Assembly (NCBI GenBank): GCA_027449725.1
Contig: DAIDLB010000134.1
Coordinates: forward strand, 1-10,102
Reading direction: 5' to 3'
DNA: 10,102 bases
Source of the DNA: Chlamydiota bacterium
GTDB taxonomy: Bacteria; Chlamydiota; Chlamydiia; Chlamydiales; SM23-39
Below, piece after piece: positions 1 to 6,344 of the stretch. Position 1 is the first letter of the stretch. Each line of letters opens with the position of its first letter. The position numbers and the translations under genes were made by a program. The notes under the pieces are model-generated. The model was given only the letters and a program-made list of their open reading frames with translations. It ran no database searches and was not told where the DNA came from.

Positions 1-924
1 AGCGTTGGCACCATTTTGGCGGGTCCCGTCACGGTATTTTGCACCTCCCTCTTTAGCTGGAACCTGTTTTCCCTCTCCGCGGAGCGCTGGCAGCACTCCC
101 TCTATCTGCTTACTCTCTTTTTGATTTTATGCGGCCTTGGCACCCTTATCCTCTTCGATTTTCTATTCAAAAAACTGCAGCCCGTCCAAGGCGCCCATCC
201 CAGCTTCGAACTGAAAAGAGAAACCTTTTCTAAAAAACTTTTGTCTCTCAGCTCCAGTCTCCGCTATCTCAGCCGCTCGCGCTACCTGAGCGCCCTGTTG
301 CTCATCGTGACGGCCGAGTATATCTGCTACGCCCTCGGAGAGCTGATTTTCCTTGAGACGCTGAAGGCCAAGTACCCGGTCCCGTCCGACTATTGCCAAT
401 ATATGGGGTCGCTCTCCTTTTGGATGGGGATCATGACGGCCTTCAGCGCCATCTTCCTCACGCCCTGGCTTCTGCAAAAGTACCGGTGGAGCAAATCGAT
501 TATAGTGACCCCGTTTCTCATGATGGCCATTACCTTTGCCTTTTTCTTTGTGATTTTCTGCGGCCAGAACAATCTCTTTCTCGGCTTTTCCCCGCTCACG
601 ATGGCCGTTGCATTGGGAAGTCTCCACTTCTGCATCTGCCGTGCGACGAAATACACGATGTTCGATGCGATCAAAGAGCTGGCCTTCATCCCGCTTAACG
701 TCGAGGGGCAGATGAAGGGGAAGCTCATCATCGACGGCATCGGCTCGAGGATGGGAAGAGGCGGCTCGTCCTTCATCAGCATCGTCTTTTTTCTCGCGAT
801 GGGTGGGCCGTCCGAGAGCGCGATCTTTATCGGGATTCTGGCGATAGCGATCAGCGCGATTTCGATCCCCGCTGCCCGCTACATCGGCCAAGAAATGGAA
901 AAGACCAGTTCAGCGGTTGGTTGA
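1..924 (+). CDS. NTT-family nucleotide transporter (ATP/ADP translocase type), C-terminal part
   Basis: Inner-membrane carrier of the plastid/Chlamydiae/Rickettsiales NTT family, which exchanges host ATP for ADP or imports other nucleotides. The reading frame is open from base 1, so the true start lies upstream; 307 residues are visible, and the family usually has about 500. Numbering from the first codon, hydrophobic helices lie near 36-55, 95-120, 136-156, 168-188, 196-213 and 273-295. Family hallmarks are the stretch around 120-140 (LKAKYP, then a Y-x-x-x-MG and a FWMG segment) and the 214-252 block (RATKYTMFDAIKELAFIPL, then MKGK, IDGIGSRMGRGG). The glutamate at 114 fits the conserved Glu of the motif I recall as E-V-x-W-K, but the Lys of that motif is Leu (118) here. 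This could mean a non-ATP/ADP substrate; Chlamydiae often have several NTT paralogues with different specificity. Substrate cannot be assigned from sequence. A Nudix gene follows after one base. Confidence 0.9.
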   Translation, partial: SVGTILAGPVTVFCTSLFSWNLFSLSAERWQHSLYLLTLFLILCGLGTLILFDFLFKKLQPVQGAHPSFELKRETFSKKLLSLSSSLRYLSRSRYLSALLLIVTAEYICYALGELIFLETLKAKYPVPSDYCQYMGSLSFWMGIMTAFSAIFLTPWLLQKYRWSKSIIVTPFLMMAITFAFFFVIFCGQNNLFLGFSPLTMAVALGSLHFCICRATKYTMFDAIKELAFIPLNVEGQMKGKLIIDGIGSRMGRGGSSFISIVFFLAMGGPSESAIFIGILAIAISAISIPAARYIGQEMEKTSSAVG

Positions 925-925
925 A

Positions 926-1873
926 ATGCAAATCTCTGCCGAGATCAAAACGTTTTTTAAGACAGCATGCGGCAAAACACCTTTCGCGGAGCAGGTAGGC
1001 AAAAGCACTGCATATCGCGCTGAGGGGAGTTCCATTTCCGTCATTCCTGATTCTCATGGCGGATGTCATATTCACGTGGAGGGGCGATTATCGTTGCCGC
1101 AGATCCGGAAGGTTCGCGCGGCGATCGGGGAGCTCGCAGCCACTTTCCAAAAAAATGGCGCTTTTGACTCTATTTGGATTAATCGCCCTCTCCCTACCGA
1201 CGTCAGGTCATTGGGGCTGCTTGCACCCGAATCCTTTTGCATCGGAATGCAGGGCAAGAGCGATCTCGTGTACGATTTTAAAGAGAGGAAAGCGAGGCTT
1301 TGGCAATGGCTCAATGAGCGCAAGGAATGCACGATCCCTTCGGGGCCATGCTATAAGATGGGGGCTACGGCTTTGATTCTGGATCGCATAGCAAAAAAGG
1401 TGCTCCTCGTTATCAATCAGCGCCGTCCCGATGCCTGGAACCTTCCCGGGGGCGGATATGATCCTTTCAGGGATTCATCGACTTCCGATACCGCGCTCCG
1501 CGAGGCTCAGGAAGAAGGGGGCTTTGCAATTGAAGGCAAAGATCGGCCGGAGCCGATACTGGTCGGGCAAATGCAATTCCCTTTCAATCAGTTTGCGCCA
1601 TCCCTCAATCAAATCTGGGCCTATTGCATCGATGGGATGAGTAAACAAGAACTTCACCCTCCGAAAAAAGAGATTCGGTGTGCCAAATGGGTTTCTTTTA
1701 GGGATATTGAAGATAGCGACGGCACCTTGGAAGGTTTCAAGCTCGGAGATGAAATCAAAGCCTCTTTGAGGACAGCTCTTCTCGGGCTTGGGTTTGAGAG
1801 GATCGGCAACAAAAAACAGATGATCATCCATGCTCCTCTGCCCCGCCCAAATTTTGAATGCATTTCGGGATGA
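926..1873 (+). CDS. Nudix hydrolase with an N-terminal extension
   Basis: A 315-residue protein with a Nudix domain at about 144-265; the family cleaves nucleoside diphosphates linked to another moiety. The Nudix box follows the LPGGG at 173-177. The catalytic helix REAQEEGGF (192-200) is intact, with the metal-binding Glu residues E193, E196 and E197. The box is atypical: Asp replaces the first conserved Glu, and the loop before the RE pair is one residue longer than the GX5EX7REUXEEXGU pattern. Residues 1-140 are not part of a Nudix fold. Their second half resembles, by my reading, the pre-Nudix domain of plant NUDX and animal NUDT6 proteins. I chose ATG at 926, one base after the transporter stop; TTG at 917 is the alternative. 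No Shine-Dalgarno is visible, so translation is probably coupled to the transporter gene. The substrate is unknown; a nucleotide-related one would fit the neighbour. Confidence 0.85.
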   Translation: MQISAEIKTFFKTACGKTPFAEQVGKSTAYRAEGSSISVIPDSHGGCHIHVEGRLSLPQIRKVRAAIGELAATFQKNGAFDSIWINRPLPTDVRSLGLLAPESFCIGMQGKSDLVYDFKERKARLWQWLNERKECTIPSGPCYKMGATALILDRIAKKVLLVINQRRPDAWNLPGGGYDPFRDSSTSDTALREAQEEGGFAIEGKDRPEPILVGQMQFPFNQFAPSLNQIWAYCIDGMSKQELHPPKKEIRCAKWVSFRDIEDSDGTLEGFKLGDEIKASLRTALLGLGFERIGNKKQMIIHAPLPRPNFECISG

Positions 1874-1877
1874 TTTT

Positions 1878-1920
1878 GGGAGATTGGCAGTCGCCAATCC
1901 CCCTTCGAAAAGAAGCTTTT
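1878..1920. terminator. Stem-loop between convergent genes, possible bidirectional terminator
   Basis: GATTGGC (1882-1888) pairs with GCCAATC (1893-1899) around a 4-base loop. The stem extends as GGG (1878-1880) with CCC (1900-1902) past a bulged A. A weaker A/T palindrome centred on AAGCTT follows at 1908-1920. It lies exactly between the Nudix stop and the stop of the opposing gene. There is no clean run of T directly after the stem on either strand, so intrinsic termination is plausible but not certain. Confidence 0.45.
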
Positions 1921-2884
1921 ACAGATTCAAAAGGATGTCTTTCAGATCTTGGGGGATTTCTCCGTTTCCGAAACTTTGATGGAGTGCGACAGCTCGGTCG
2001 AGGATCTCCTGATGCCGGATATTTCGAGCATTCTGATCGCCCGCAAAACAGCCGTTCGCATCGTCGAGTATAAAGGTTTTTACCAGGTCGTAAAACTTGT
2101 TGGCAAAGAGGTTTGGCATCACTGCTTTGAGCGCCGGATTTTCCCGCAGTTCTGAATTGCGAGTAAATGTATAGCGGGCAAATGGGTGCAGCAGCTGAAA
2201 CTCGACGATCCCGATGTTGGGAAGATAGACATAGGCGAATTGTACGATGTCTGTGTACTTTCCATTCTCTATGCTCTCCATATGAGTGTTTTTATTTTTT
2301 CTGAGTTCTATACATCCGCCGCCCTGCTGCGCAGTGGATGTGAGGTGGGATACAACCTTTGAGAGGTCTTGTTTCAGATTTGTTAATGGAATGCTGAAGG
2401 CAAGAAGATCGTTGTATGCCTGGAAATAACGGGGTGTCCACCCTTTTTTAATACTTTCTTCTTGATCGGCCAGCTTTTGTACGAGACGGTTGTAATTTTT
2501 TGGCCTTTCTCGGGAAGTAAAGTGAAATTGGCAATCCGCTTCTCTTTCTACCAGAGCAATGGCTTGACCCTCGCTAAAACCCTGAGCGACTAAGTTCGAG
2601 ACCTTTCGTTCCAGCGCCCGTTCGCTAAGAGAGCAACGAGCTTCGTTTGGTTTCAACAACCCGAACAGTTTGATGACGTCTTCTTTTTTTGAGTAAATGT
2701 CATTTAGTACGTCTTGTGAAACAAAGTCAACTAACTCAACCCAGAGAGGATTGTTCCAGTTTTTTTCTAAAAGACCCAGTTGAAGCATCGTATCATCTAA
2801 TCTTGAGTAGAATAGATTGACAGAGTCTGCGCTGGATCTAGAGGGATAGACTGAATGTGGGGAAAGGGGTGCTAATGCCGACAT
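1919..2884 (-). CDS. Hypothetical protein, possibly a distant RelA/SpoT-like fold
   Basis: A 321-residue soluble protein that I do not recognise. There is no signal peptide or membrane helix. The first 22 residues are rich in Ser and Pro (7 Ser), as is common in type III secretion signals, though this is weak evidence. The middle has a pattern recalling the RelA/SpoT synthetase domain: R-x-K at 127-129 followed by RLVQKL, then DLLAFSI at 159-165 (compare D-L-x-A-I-R in RelA), then a beta-strand pair ending in VEFQLLHP at 227-234 (compare V-E-x-Q-I-R-T). The Arg of the second motif and the RT of the third are missing, so an active (p)ppGpp synthetase is unlikely and the match may be chance. 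The gene is visibly more AT-rich than its neighbours and has its own promoter-like box and a strong ribosome binding site, suggesting an independent, possibly acquired, gene. The start ATG at 2884 is fixed by that site. Confidence 0.75.
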   Translation of the reverse strand: MSALAPLSPHSVYPSRSSADSVNLFYSRLDDTMLQLGLLEKNWNNPLWVELVDFVSQDVLNDIYSKKEDVIKLFGLLKPNEARCSLSERALERKVSNLVAQGFSEGQAIALVEREADCQFHFTSRERPKNYNRLVQKLADQEESIKKGWTPRYFQAYNDLLAFSIPLTNLKQDLSKVVSHLTSTAQQGGGCIELRKNKNTHMESIENGKYTDIVQFAYVYLPNIGIVEFQLLHPFARYTFTRNSELRENPALKAVMPNLFANKFYDLVKTFILDDANGCFAGDQNARNIRHQEILDRAVALHQSFGNGEIPQDLKDILLNL

Positions 2885-2891
2885 ACTAATT

Positions 2892-2899
2892 CCTCCTTT
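2892..2899 (-). promoter_or_regulatory. Strong Shine-Dalgarno of the hypothetical gene
   Basis: On the minus strand AAAGGAGG sits 7 bases before the ATG at 2884. It is the clearest ribosome binding site in the window; most other genes here have weak sites or rely on overlap with an upstream gene. It decides the start codon. Confidence 0.85.
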
Positions 2900-2936
2900 A
2901 GGTTAGGAATGGGAGGAGAGTCTGCTCTAAGCAATA

Positions 2937-2942
2937 ATTATA
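2937..2942 (-). promoter_or_regulatory. Putative -10 box of the hypothetical gene
   Basis: On the minus strand a perfect TATAAT lies about 50 bases before the ATG, in an AT-rich stretch right after the xseB stop. No good -35 hexamer is present at 16-18 bases; T- and A-tracts occupy that place. It gives the gene its own transcription start separate from xseAB. Inferred from sequence only. Confidence 0.5.
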
Positions 2943-2966
2943 TGCAAATTTTTTGAAAAAAGAGCG

Positions 2967-3236
2967 TTAAAAAGGGCAGCCGCTGCTCTCTGTGTGACGC
3001 GAATAGGGCTGGGTTTGAGGCTGCCGGGCTTCGTTGACGGCAATCTCCCCATTTCTTCCTTTGATCAGCATCTCGACCTTTTGCTCGGCGGAGGTGAGCC
3101 TTTCCGAGCAGAAGCGGATCAGCTTATCTGCTTCCTCAAAGAGTTTGAGCGACTCGTCCAGAGCTGTTTTTCCGGTGTTCATCTTCGCGAGGATCTGCTC
3201 CAGGCGCTCAAAAGCGGATTCAAAGGTGTGGTCCAT
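2967..3236 (-). CDS. xseB: Exodeoxyribonuclease VII small subunit
   Basis: The 89-residue small subunit of exonuclease VII, which binds the large subunit XseA; the complex degrades single-stranded DNA to oligonucleotides in the cytoplasm. The family core is clear: FESAFERLEQILAKM (5-19), then TALDESLKLFEEADKLIRFC (24-43), then ERLTSAEQKVEML (45-57), forming two helices of a coiled-coil hairpin. The tail from about 60 is polar, unconserved and probably disordered. I chose ATG at 3236 because the family homology begins there. It overlaps the end of xseA by 17 bases, so translation is probably coupled. Longer starts exist in frame (ATG at 3281, TTG at 3287) but would add a basic extension atypical of the family. 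In Chlamydia I recall dxs following xseB; here an unrelated gene with its own signals follows. Confidence 0.93.
   Translation of the reverse strand: MDHTFESAFERLEQILAKMNTGKTALDESLKLFEEADKLIRFCSERLTSAEQKVEMLIKGRNGEIAVNEARQPQTQPYSRHTESSGCPF
2968..2996 (-). terminator. Weak stem-loop at the end of xseB
   Basis: On the minus strand GCAG-CGG-CTGC, extended by neighbouring G/C, is followed by CC and five T just before the xseB stop. It overlaps the last codons. The stem is short, so termination here is only possible, not established. Confidence 0.25.
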
Positions 3237-4584
3237 CCGGCGTCTCACTGATTTGTAAAGCCGCAGCGCGGATCGTTCCATCCGCAAGCCTGGCTGTAAA
3301 GGTTTGATTGGGCTCTAGTTCTTTCGCTGAAAGGATAATCGAATCGCCCTTTTCGGCAAAGAGAATGGCGTAGCCTTTTTGCAGTAAATTTTTCGGGTGG
3401 AGCGATTCGAGGGACGATTGGAGCCGCCCTAAGAGATCGCGCTTGGACGAGAGGAGGCGGAGCTCTTGGGCTTCCAGGTTTTGCAAAAGCGCCTCGGAAG
3501 AGAAGGCGCGCCTTTTCAGGGAAAGAATGGCGCGCATCGTCTCCTCGAGGCGAAGAGTGTTTGTCGCCAGCTGGGAGCGCATGGCCGCGAGCTGTTTTGA
3601 TGGCCGCAAGTGGTCGAGGCTTTGGCGTAGGTCGTCGAGTTTTTGGGCCGGCAGCGCCAGGAGGGAGTAGGGATGGGCCAGAATGGGATGGATTTGCAGG
3701 CTTCTCAGCCGCTCCCGGAGGCGGCGAAGGAGGGTGTCTAGGGAATTTTTGACCTGCAGTGCGGCTGTTTCCAGATTTTTTAAAAGCTGCGCCTTTTCCT
3801 TGATGACCAGCTCGGCTGCGGCCGAGGGGGTGGGAGCGCGGACGTCTGCGACCCAGTCGGCGATGGTGAAATCGGTCTCGTGGCCAACCGCCGAGAGGAT
3901 CGGGATCTTCGACTCGAAGATCGCCTTGGCGACGATCTCTTCATTGAAGGCCCAGAGATCTTCGATGCTGCCGCCTCCCCGCCCGACGATCAGCACGTCG
4001 GCCAAATCGTAGCGGTTCATCTCATCGATCGCTTTGGCGATTTCCGCCGCCGCCCCTTCGCCCTGTACCTTGACCGGGTTGAGGACCACCCGGAAGCCGG
4101 CAAAGCGGCGGGTCAAGACGTTGAGGATGTCCTGGATCACGGCGCCCGTTGGGCTCGTCACGACGCCGATCCGCTTGGGGAGGGGAGGGGGCGGCTTTTT
4201 ATGCGCAACGTCAAACCAGCCGCGGGCGGCAAGCGTTTCTTTGAGCTGCTGGAGCTTGAGGAGAAGCTCGCCCTGGCCGGCAAACTGCAGTTCGCGGACG
4301 ATGATTTGGTAGGAGCCGCGGGGGACATAGACGCTCAGTTCGCCCTTTGCGACCACCTGGTCGCCGTCCCTCGGCATGCGGGGCAGTCCCGCCGCGCTGC
4401 CGCGGAAGAGGACGGCCGACACCTGCGAGGAGGCGTCTTTGAGGCTGAAATAAAGGTGGCCGGAGGCTTGCGCCTTGAAGTTGCTGATCTCGCCGCGGAC
4501 CGAGACGGTCTTAAACGCCGGCTCCAACACGGAGCGGATGTTTGCTGTCAACTCGGAAACGGACAATACAGGGGGCTGGAACAT
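3220..4584 (-). CDS. xseA: Exodeoxyribonuclease VII large subunit
   Basis: The 454-residue catalytic subunit of exonuclease VII, a processing nuclease for single-stranded DNA in repair. Domains in order: N-terminal OB-fold for DNA binding (about 1-100), catalytic domain (about 125-320), then a long coiled-coil segment that carries the small subunits, and a C-terminal segment with the conserved NLLQKGYAIL (399-408). The catalytic residues reported for E. coli XseA (D155, R205, H238, D241, from memory) all have counterparts at a constant offset of three: D152, R202 in GRGGGS, H235 and D238 in GHETDFT. The length is close to E. coli XseA. ATG at 4584 begins right at the family N-terminus (FQPPVLSVSELT). 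There is no clear Shine-Dalgarno. It heads a two-gene operon with xseB and is divergent from tpiA, as I recall for C. trachomatis. Confidence 0.97.
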   Translation of the reverse strand: MFQPPVLSVSELTANIRSVLEPAFKTVSVRGEISNFKAQASGHLYFSLKDASSQVSAVLFRGSAAGLPRMPRDGDQVVAKGELSVYVPRGSYQIIVRELQFAGQGELLLKLQQLKETLAARGWFDVAHKKPPPPLPKRIGVVTSPTGAVIQDILNVLTRRFAGFRVVLNPVKVQGEGAAAEIAKAIDEMNRYDLADVLIVGRGGGSIEDLWAFNEEIVAKAIFESKIPILSAVGHETDFTIADWVADVRAPTPSAAAELVIKEKAQLLKNLETAALQVKNSLDTLLRRLRERLRSLQIHPILAHPYSLLALPAQKLDDLRQSLDHLRPSKQLAAMRSQLATNTLRLEETMRAILSLKRRAFSSEALLQNLEAQELRLLSSKRDLLGRLQSSLESLHPKNLLQKGYAILFAEKGDSIILSAKELEPNQTFTARLADGTIRAAALQISETPDGPHL

Positions 4585-4603
4585 AGCGAGTCATGCTATC
4601 GCA

Positions 4604-4632
4604 TTGCCGGAAAAAATGAAAGTCTGTATGCT
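4604..4632 (+). promoter_or_regulatory. Putative promoter of tpiA-secG-def
   Basis: TTGCCG (4604-4609) and TATGCT (4627-4632) are 17 bases apart and match the sigma-70/sigma-66 consensus at four of six positions each. The -10 lies 26 bases before the tpiA ATG. The interval holds no other gene, so a promoter must be near. This pair is the best I found by eye. Confidence 0.35.
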
Positions 4633-4644
4633 CTTTATCTTCAA
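4616..4644 (-). promoter_or_regulatory. Putative promoter of xseA-xseB
   Basis: On the minus strand TTGAAG (4639-4644) and TTTCAT (4616-4621) are 17 bases apart, each four of six to consensus. It is interleaved with the putative tpiA promoter on the other strand. The assignment rests on spacing and position only. Confidence 0.3.
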
Positions 4645-4658
4645 AGAAAGTTTAGTTT

Positions 4659-5420
4659 ATGGCCAGAGATCTGATCGTTATCGGGAATTGGAAGATGTAC
4701 AAGACGTCTCGCGAGGCGTCCAACTACATTGAGCACCTCCTCTCGAAAATCGAGGGGTGCAAAGCGTCTGTTTTTCTGGCGGTTCCCTTCACTTCCATTT
4801 CCTCCGCCGCAGCCTCTGCCCGCCAGGCGAAGCTCGAGGTGGGAGCGCAAAACATGAACGACGCCCGCGACGGCGCCTTTACAGGCGAGATTGCAGCGCT
4901 CATGCTCAAAGAAGCCGGGGCTACGTTTGTCCTTCTCGGTCACTCGGAAAGGCGCCGCATCTTCGGCGAGAGCGATGCGTTTATCCACCGCAAGGTGCTC
5001 CGCGCTTTGGCCGACGATCTCCGTCCCGTCCTATGCGTAGGCGAGACGCTTGATGAGCGGAGCGGAGGAGAAACGGAAGAAGTCCTGAAACGACAGATCG
5101 AGACGGCTTTGGCAGATGTTCCTGAAGAGAAGGCGGGCGAGGTGATCTTGGCCTACGAGCCTGTCTGGGCGATCGGTACCGGAAAAAACGCGACCCCGGA
5201 GATGGCCCAAGAGGTCCATGCCTTTTGCCGCGCATGTCTGGCCGACCTCTTTGGCAAGCGAAAGGCCGGACAAATCTCCATCCTCTACGGCGGTTCTGTC
5301 AAGCCGGAAAATGTCCGCAGCCTCGTCTCGGAAAAAGATATCGACGGAGTTCTTGTCGGCGGAGCGGCCCTCGATCCGGAAACGCTGGCCGAAATCATTC
5401 AACAGTGTGAAGGAATCTGA
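4659..5420 (+). CDS. tpiA: Triosephosphate isomerase
   Basis: A cytoplasmic glycolytic enzyme that interconverts dihydroxyacetone phosphate and glyceraldehyde 3-phosphate. It is 253 residues long, normal for the family, as a single TIM barrel. All active-site parts are present: N10 and K12 in GNWKMYK, the electrophile H95 in GHSERR, the catalytic base E167 in AYEPVWAIGTGK with the flexible loop 6 after it (168-176), and the phosphate-binding YGGSVKPEN (210-218) and GGAAL (234-238). ATG at 4659 gives the standard N-terminus; the ribosome binding site is weak (an AAAG about 9 bases upstream). The stop overlaps the secG start by one base (TGATG), so it heads a tpiA-secG-def operon. It is divergent from xseA. 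Confidence 0.98.
   Translation: MARDLIVIGNWKMYKTSREASNYIEHLLSKIEGCKASVFLAVPFTSISSAAASARQAKLEVGAQNMNDARDGAFTGEIAALMLKEAGATFVLLGHSERRRIFGESDAFIHRKVLRALADDLRPVLCVGETLDERSGGETEEVLKRQIETALADVPEEKAGEVILAYEPVWAIGTGKNATPEMAQEVHAFCRACLADLFGKRKAGQISILYGGSVKPENVRSLVSEKDIDGVLVGGAALDPETLAEIIQQCEGI
5410..5415 (+). promoter_or_regulatory. Ribosome binding site of secG inside tpiA
   Basis: AAGGAA lies 4 bases before the secG ATG at 5420, within the last codons of tpiA. With the TGATG stop/start overlap it supports coupled translation and fixes the secG start. Confidence 0.55.
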
Positions 5421-5707
5421 TGACCTTTTTATTTTATGTATTACTTTTTCTCTTCCTGCTCCTTTGCCTCCTCTTGAGCGCAACCATCCTCATCCAGGAA
5501 GCGAAGAGCTTAGGCCTCGGCGCGTCTTTTGGCGGCGACTCGGGCGACTCCCTCTTTGGAACCTCGACAGCGGAAGTTCTCAAGCGCTTTACCGCCTACC
5601 TGGGCGCTTTTTTCCTCATCGGCTGCCTGGTCCTCTCCCTTTGGGGAGCCTCCCTCGGAAGAGCTCCTTCCACCGCAACAGCTGCGCCCGTTGAAAGTGC
5701 CGAATGA
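5420..5707 (+). CDS. secG: Preprotein translocase subunit SecG
   Basis: A 95-residue inner-membrane protein of the SecYEG channel, which stimulates SecA-driven protein export. It has the SecG layout: helix 1 at about 3-24, a cytoplasmic loop with the family signature GLGASFGGDSGDSLFG (32-47) and LKRFTAYLG (54-62), then helix 2 at about 57-78, and a short Ala/Pro/Ser-rich tail. The signature Gly residues and the FGG are those expected of the family. The ATG at 5420 overlaps the tpiA stop by one base, and the end overlaps def by four (ATGA), so it sits in the middle of a coupled operon. The gene is easily missed because it is short and poorly conserved outside the loop. Confidence 0.92.
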   Translation: MTFLFYVLLFLFLLLCLLLSATILIQEAKSLGLGASFGGDSGDSLFGTSTAEVLKRFTAYLGAFFLIGCLVLSLWGASLGRAPSTATAAPVESAE

Positions 5708-6237
5708 TCCTCCCTCTTTGCTATTACGACGATCCCGTATTGCGCAAAAAAGCGCAGCCGATCCATCAAATCACGCCGGAGATCATAAAACTCTCTGAAG
5801 ATATGATCGAGACGATGATCGATCAGCACAACGGAGTCGGTCTCGCCGCTCCCCAAGTGGGGAAATTGCTCCGCATCTTCATCATCCGCGATGAATTCGT
5901 CCAGCCTGACGGAAAGTGGAGCTTCGGCCCACCCGAGGTGATGATCAACCCGCAAATCTCCGAGCCGTCCAAAGAAACCGCTGTGATGTCCGAAGGTTGC
6001 CTCTCCATCCCGGGCATCCACATGGATGTGACCCGCCCCGCCGCCATCAAGATCCGCTACCAAAAGCTCAACGGAGAGTGGATCGAAGAGGCCGTCTCCC
6101 AGTTCCGTGCCCGCGTCATCATGCACGAAAACGACCACCTCAACGGCGTGCTCTTCATCGACCGGATCAGCCCGCAGGAGAGAGTTAAGATCGACCCGCA
6201 GCTCCGCGCCGTCAAGCAAAAGTATAAGAAGAAATAA
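5704..6237 (+). CDS. def: Peptide deformylase
   Basis: A metalloenzyme that removes the formyl group from the N-terminal Met of nascent proteins. It is 177 residues long, normal for the family. All three motifs are complete: motif 1 GVGLAAPQVG (44-53, with Q51), motif 2 EGCLSIPG (97-104, with metal ligand C99) and motif 3 HENDH (141-145, metal ligands H141 and H145, catalytic E142). The motif-2 form EGCLSIPG is the standard bacterial one. The C-terminus ends in a basic KQKYKKK run. The ATG at 5704 overlaps the secG stop as ATGA, so translation is coupled. It ends the tpiA operon; 170 bases of nested palindromes separate it from the convergent rho. In C. trachomatis I recall def at a separate locus, so its place here is a lineage feature. 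Confidence 0.97.
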   Translation: MILPLCYYDDPVLRKKAQPIHQITPEIIKLSEDMIETMIDQHNGVGLAAPQVGKLLRIFIIRDEFVQPDGKWSFGPPEVMINPQISEPSKETAVMSEGCLSIPGIHMDVTRPAAIKIRYQKLNGEWIEEAVSQFRARVIMHENDHLNGVLFIDRISPQERVKIDPQLRAVKQKYKKK

Positions 6238-6241
6238 CAGA

Positions 6242-6265
6242 CTTGGGGGACTCCGTCCCCCCAAG
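6242..6265. repeat. Hairpin 1
   Basis: CTTGGGGGAC (6242-6251) pairs with GTCCCCCCAAG (6255-6265) around the loop TCC, with one extra C bulged. It is the inverted equivalent of hairpin 5. Confidence 0.85.
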
Positions 6266-6272
6266 CCCCCTG

Positions 6273-6314
6273 CTAAGGAGACGGAGTCTCCTTAGAACCC
6301 CCTTGTTTTTTTTT
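6273..6314 (+). terminator. Terminator-like hairpin 2 plus T-run, end of the def operon
   Basis: CTAAGGAGAC (6273-6282) and GTCTCCTTAG (6286-6295) form a perfect 10-bp stem with a GGA loop. After AA-CCCCC-TTG comes a run of nine T (6306-6314). The T-run is about ten bases from the stem, further than in a textbook intrinsic terminator, but the place right after def supports this role. Confidence 0.6.
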
Positions 6315-6344
6315 GTTCCACGGAGTGGATCAAAAAAACGGGGG
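6298..6344. repeat. Central long hairpin 3
   Basis: TCCAC (6317-6321) pairs with GTGGA (6325-6329) around GGA. The stem continues with G6315-C6331, seven T (6308-6314) with seven A (6332-6338), and CCCCC (6298-6302) with GGGGG (6340-6344), with small bulges. It forms the symmetry centre of the composite palindrome. Confidence 0.75.

Noticed and set aside
163..891. Minus-strand open frame of 242 codons opposite the transporter
   Set aside because: Antisense to an NTT gene with clear family motifs; the translation is highly charged without a recognisable domain.
1919..2884. Calling the unknown protein a (p)ppGpp synthetase
   Set aside because: Only motif spacing and four residues agree; the Arg of the second motif and the RT of the third are missing, so it is kept as a hypothesis only.
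2967..3287. Longer xseB from TTG at 3287 or ATG at 3281
   Set aside because: The added residues are basic, lie wholly within xseA and are absent from the family; homology starts at the ATG at 3236.
4177..4193. G-rich tract on the + strand as a G-quadruplex
   Set aside because: Only three runs of four or more G plus a GG are present, and it simply encodes the Pro-rich stretch of XseA on the other strand.
3880..4674. Long + strand open frame of 264 codons opposite xseA
   Set aside because: It lies antisense to a complete, fully motif-supported xseA and its translation shows no family pattern; it is a shadow frame in G+C-rich DNA.
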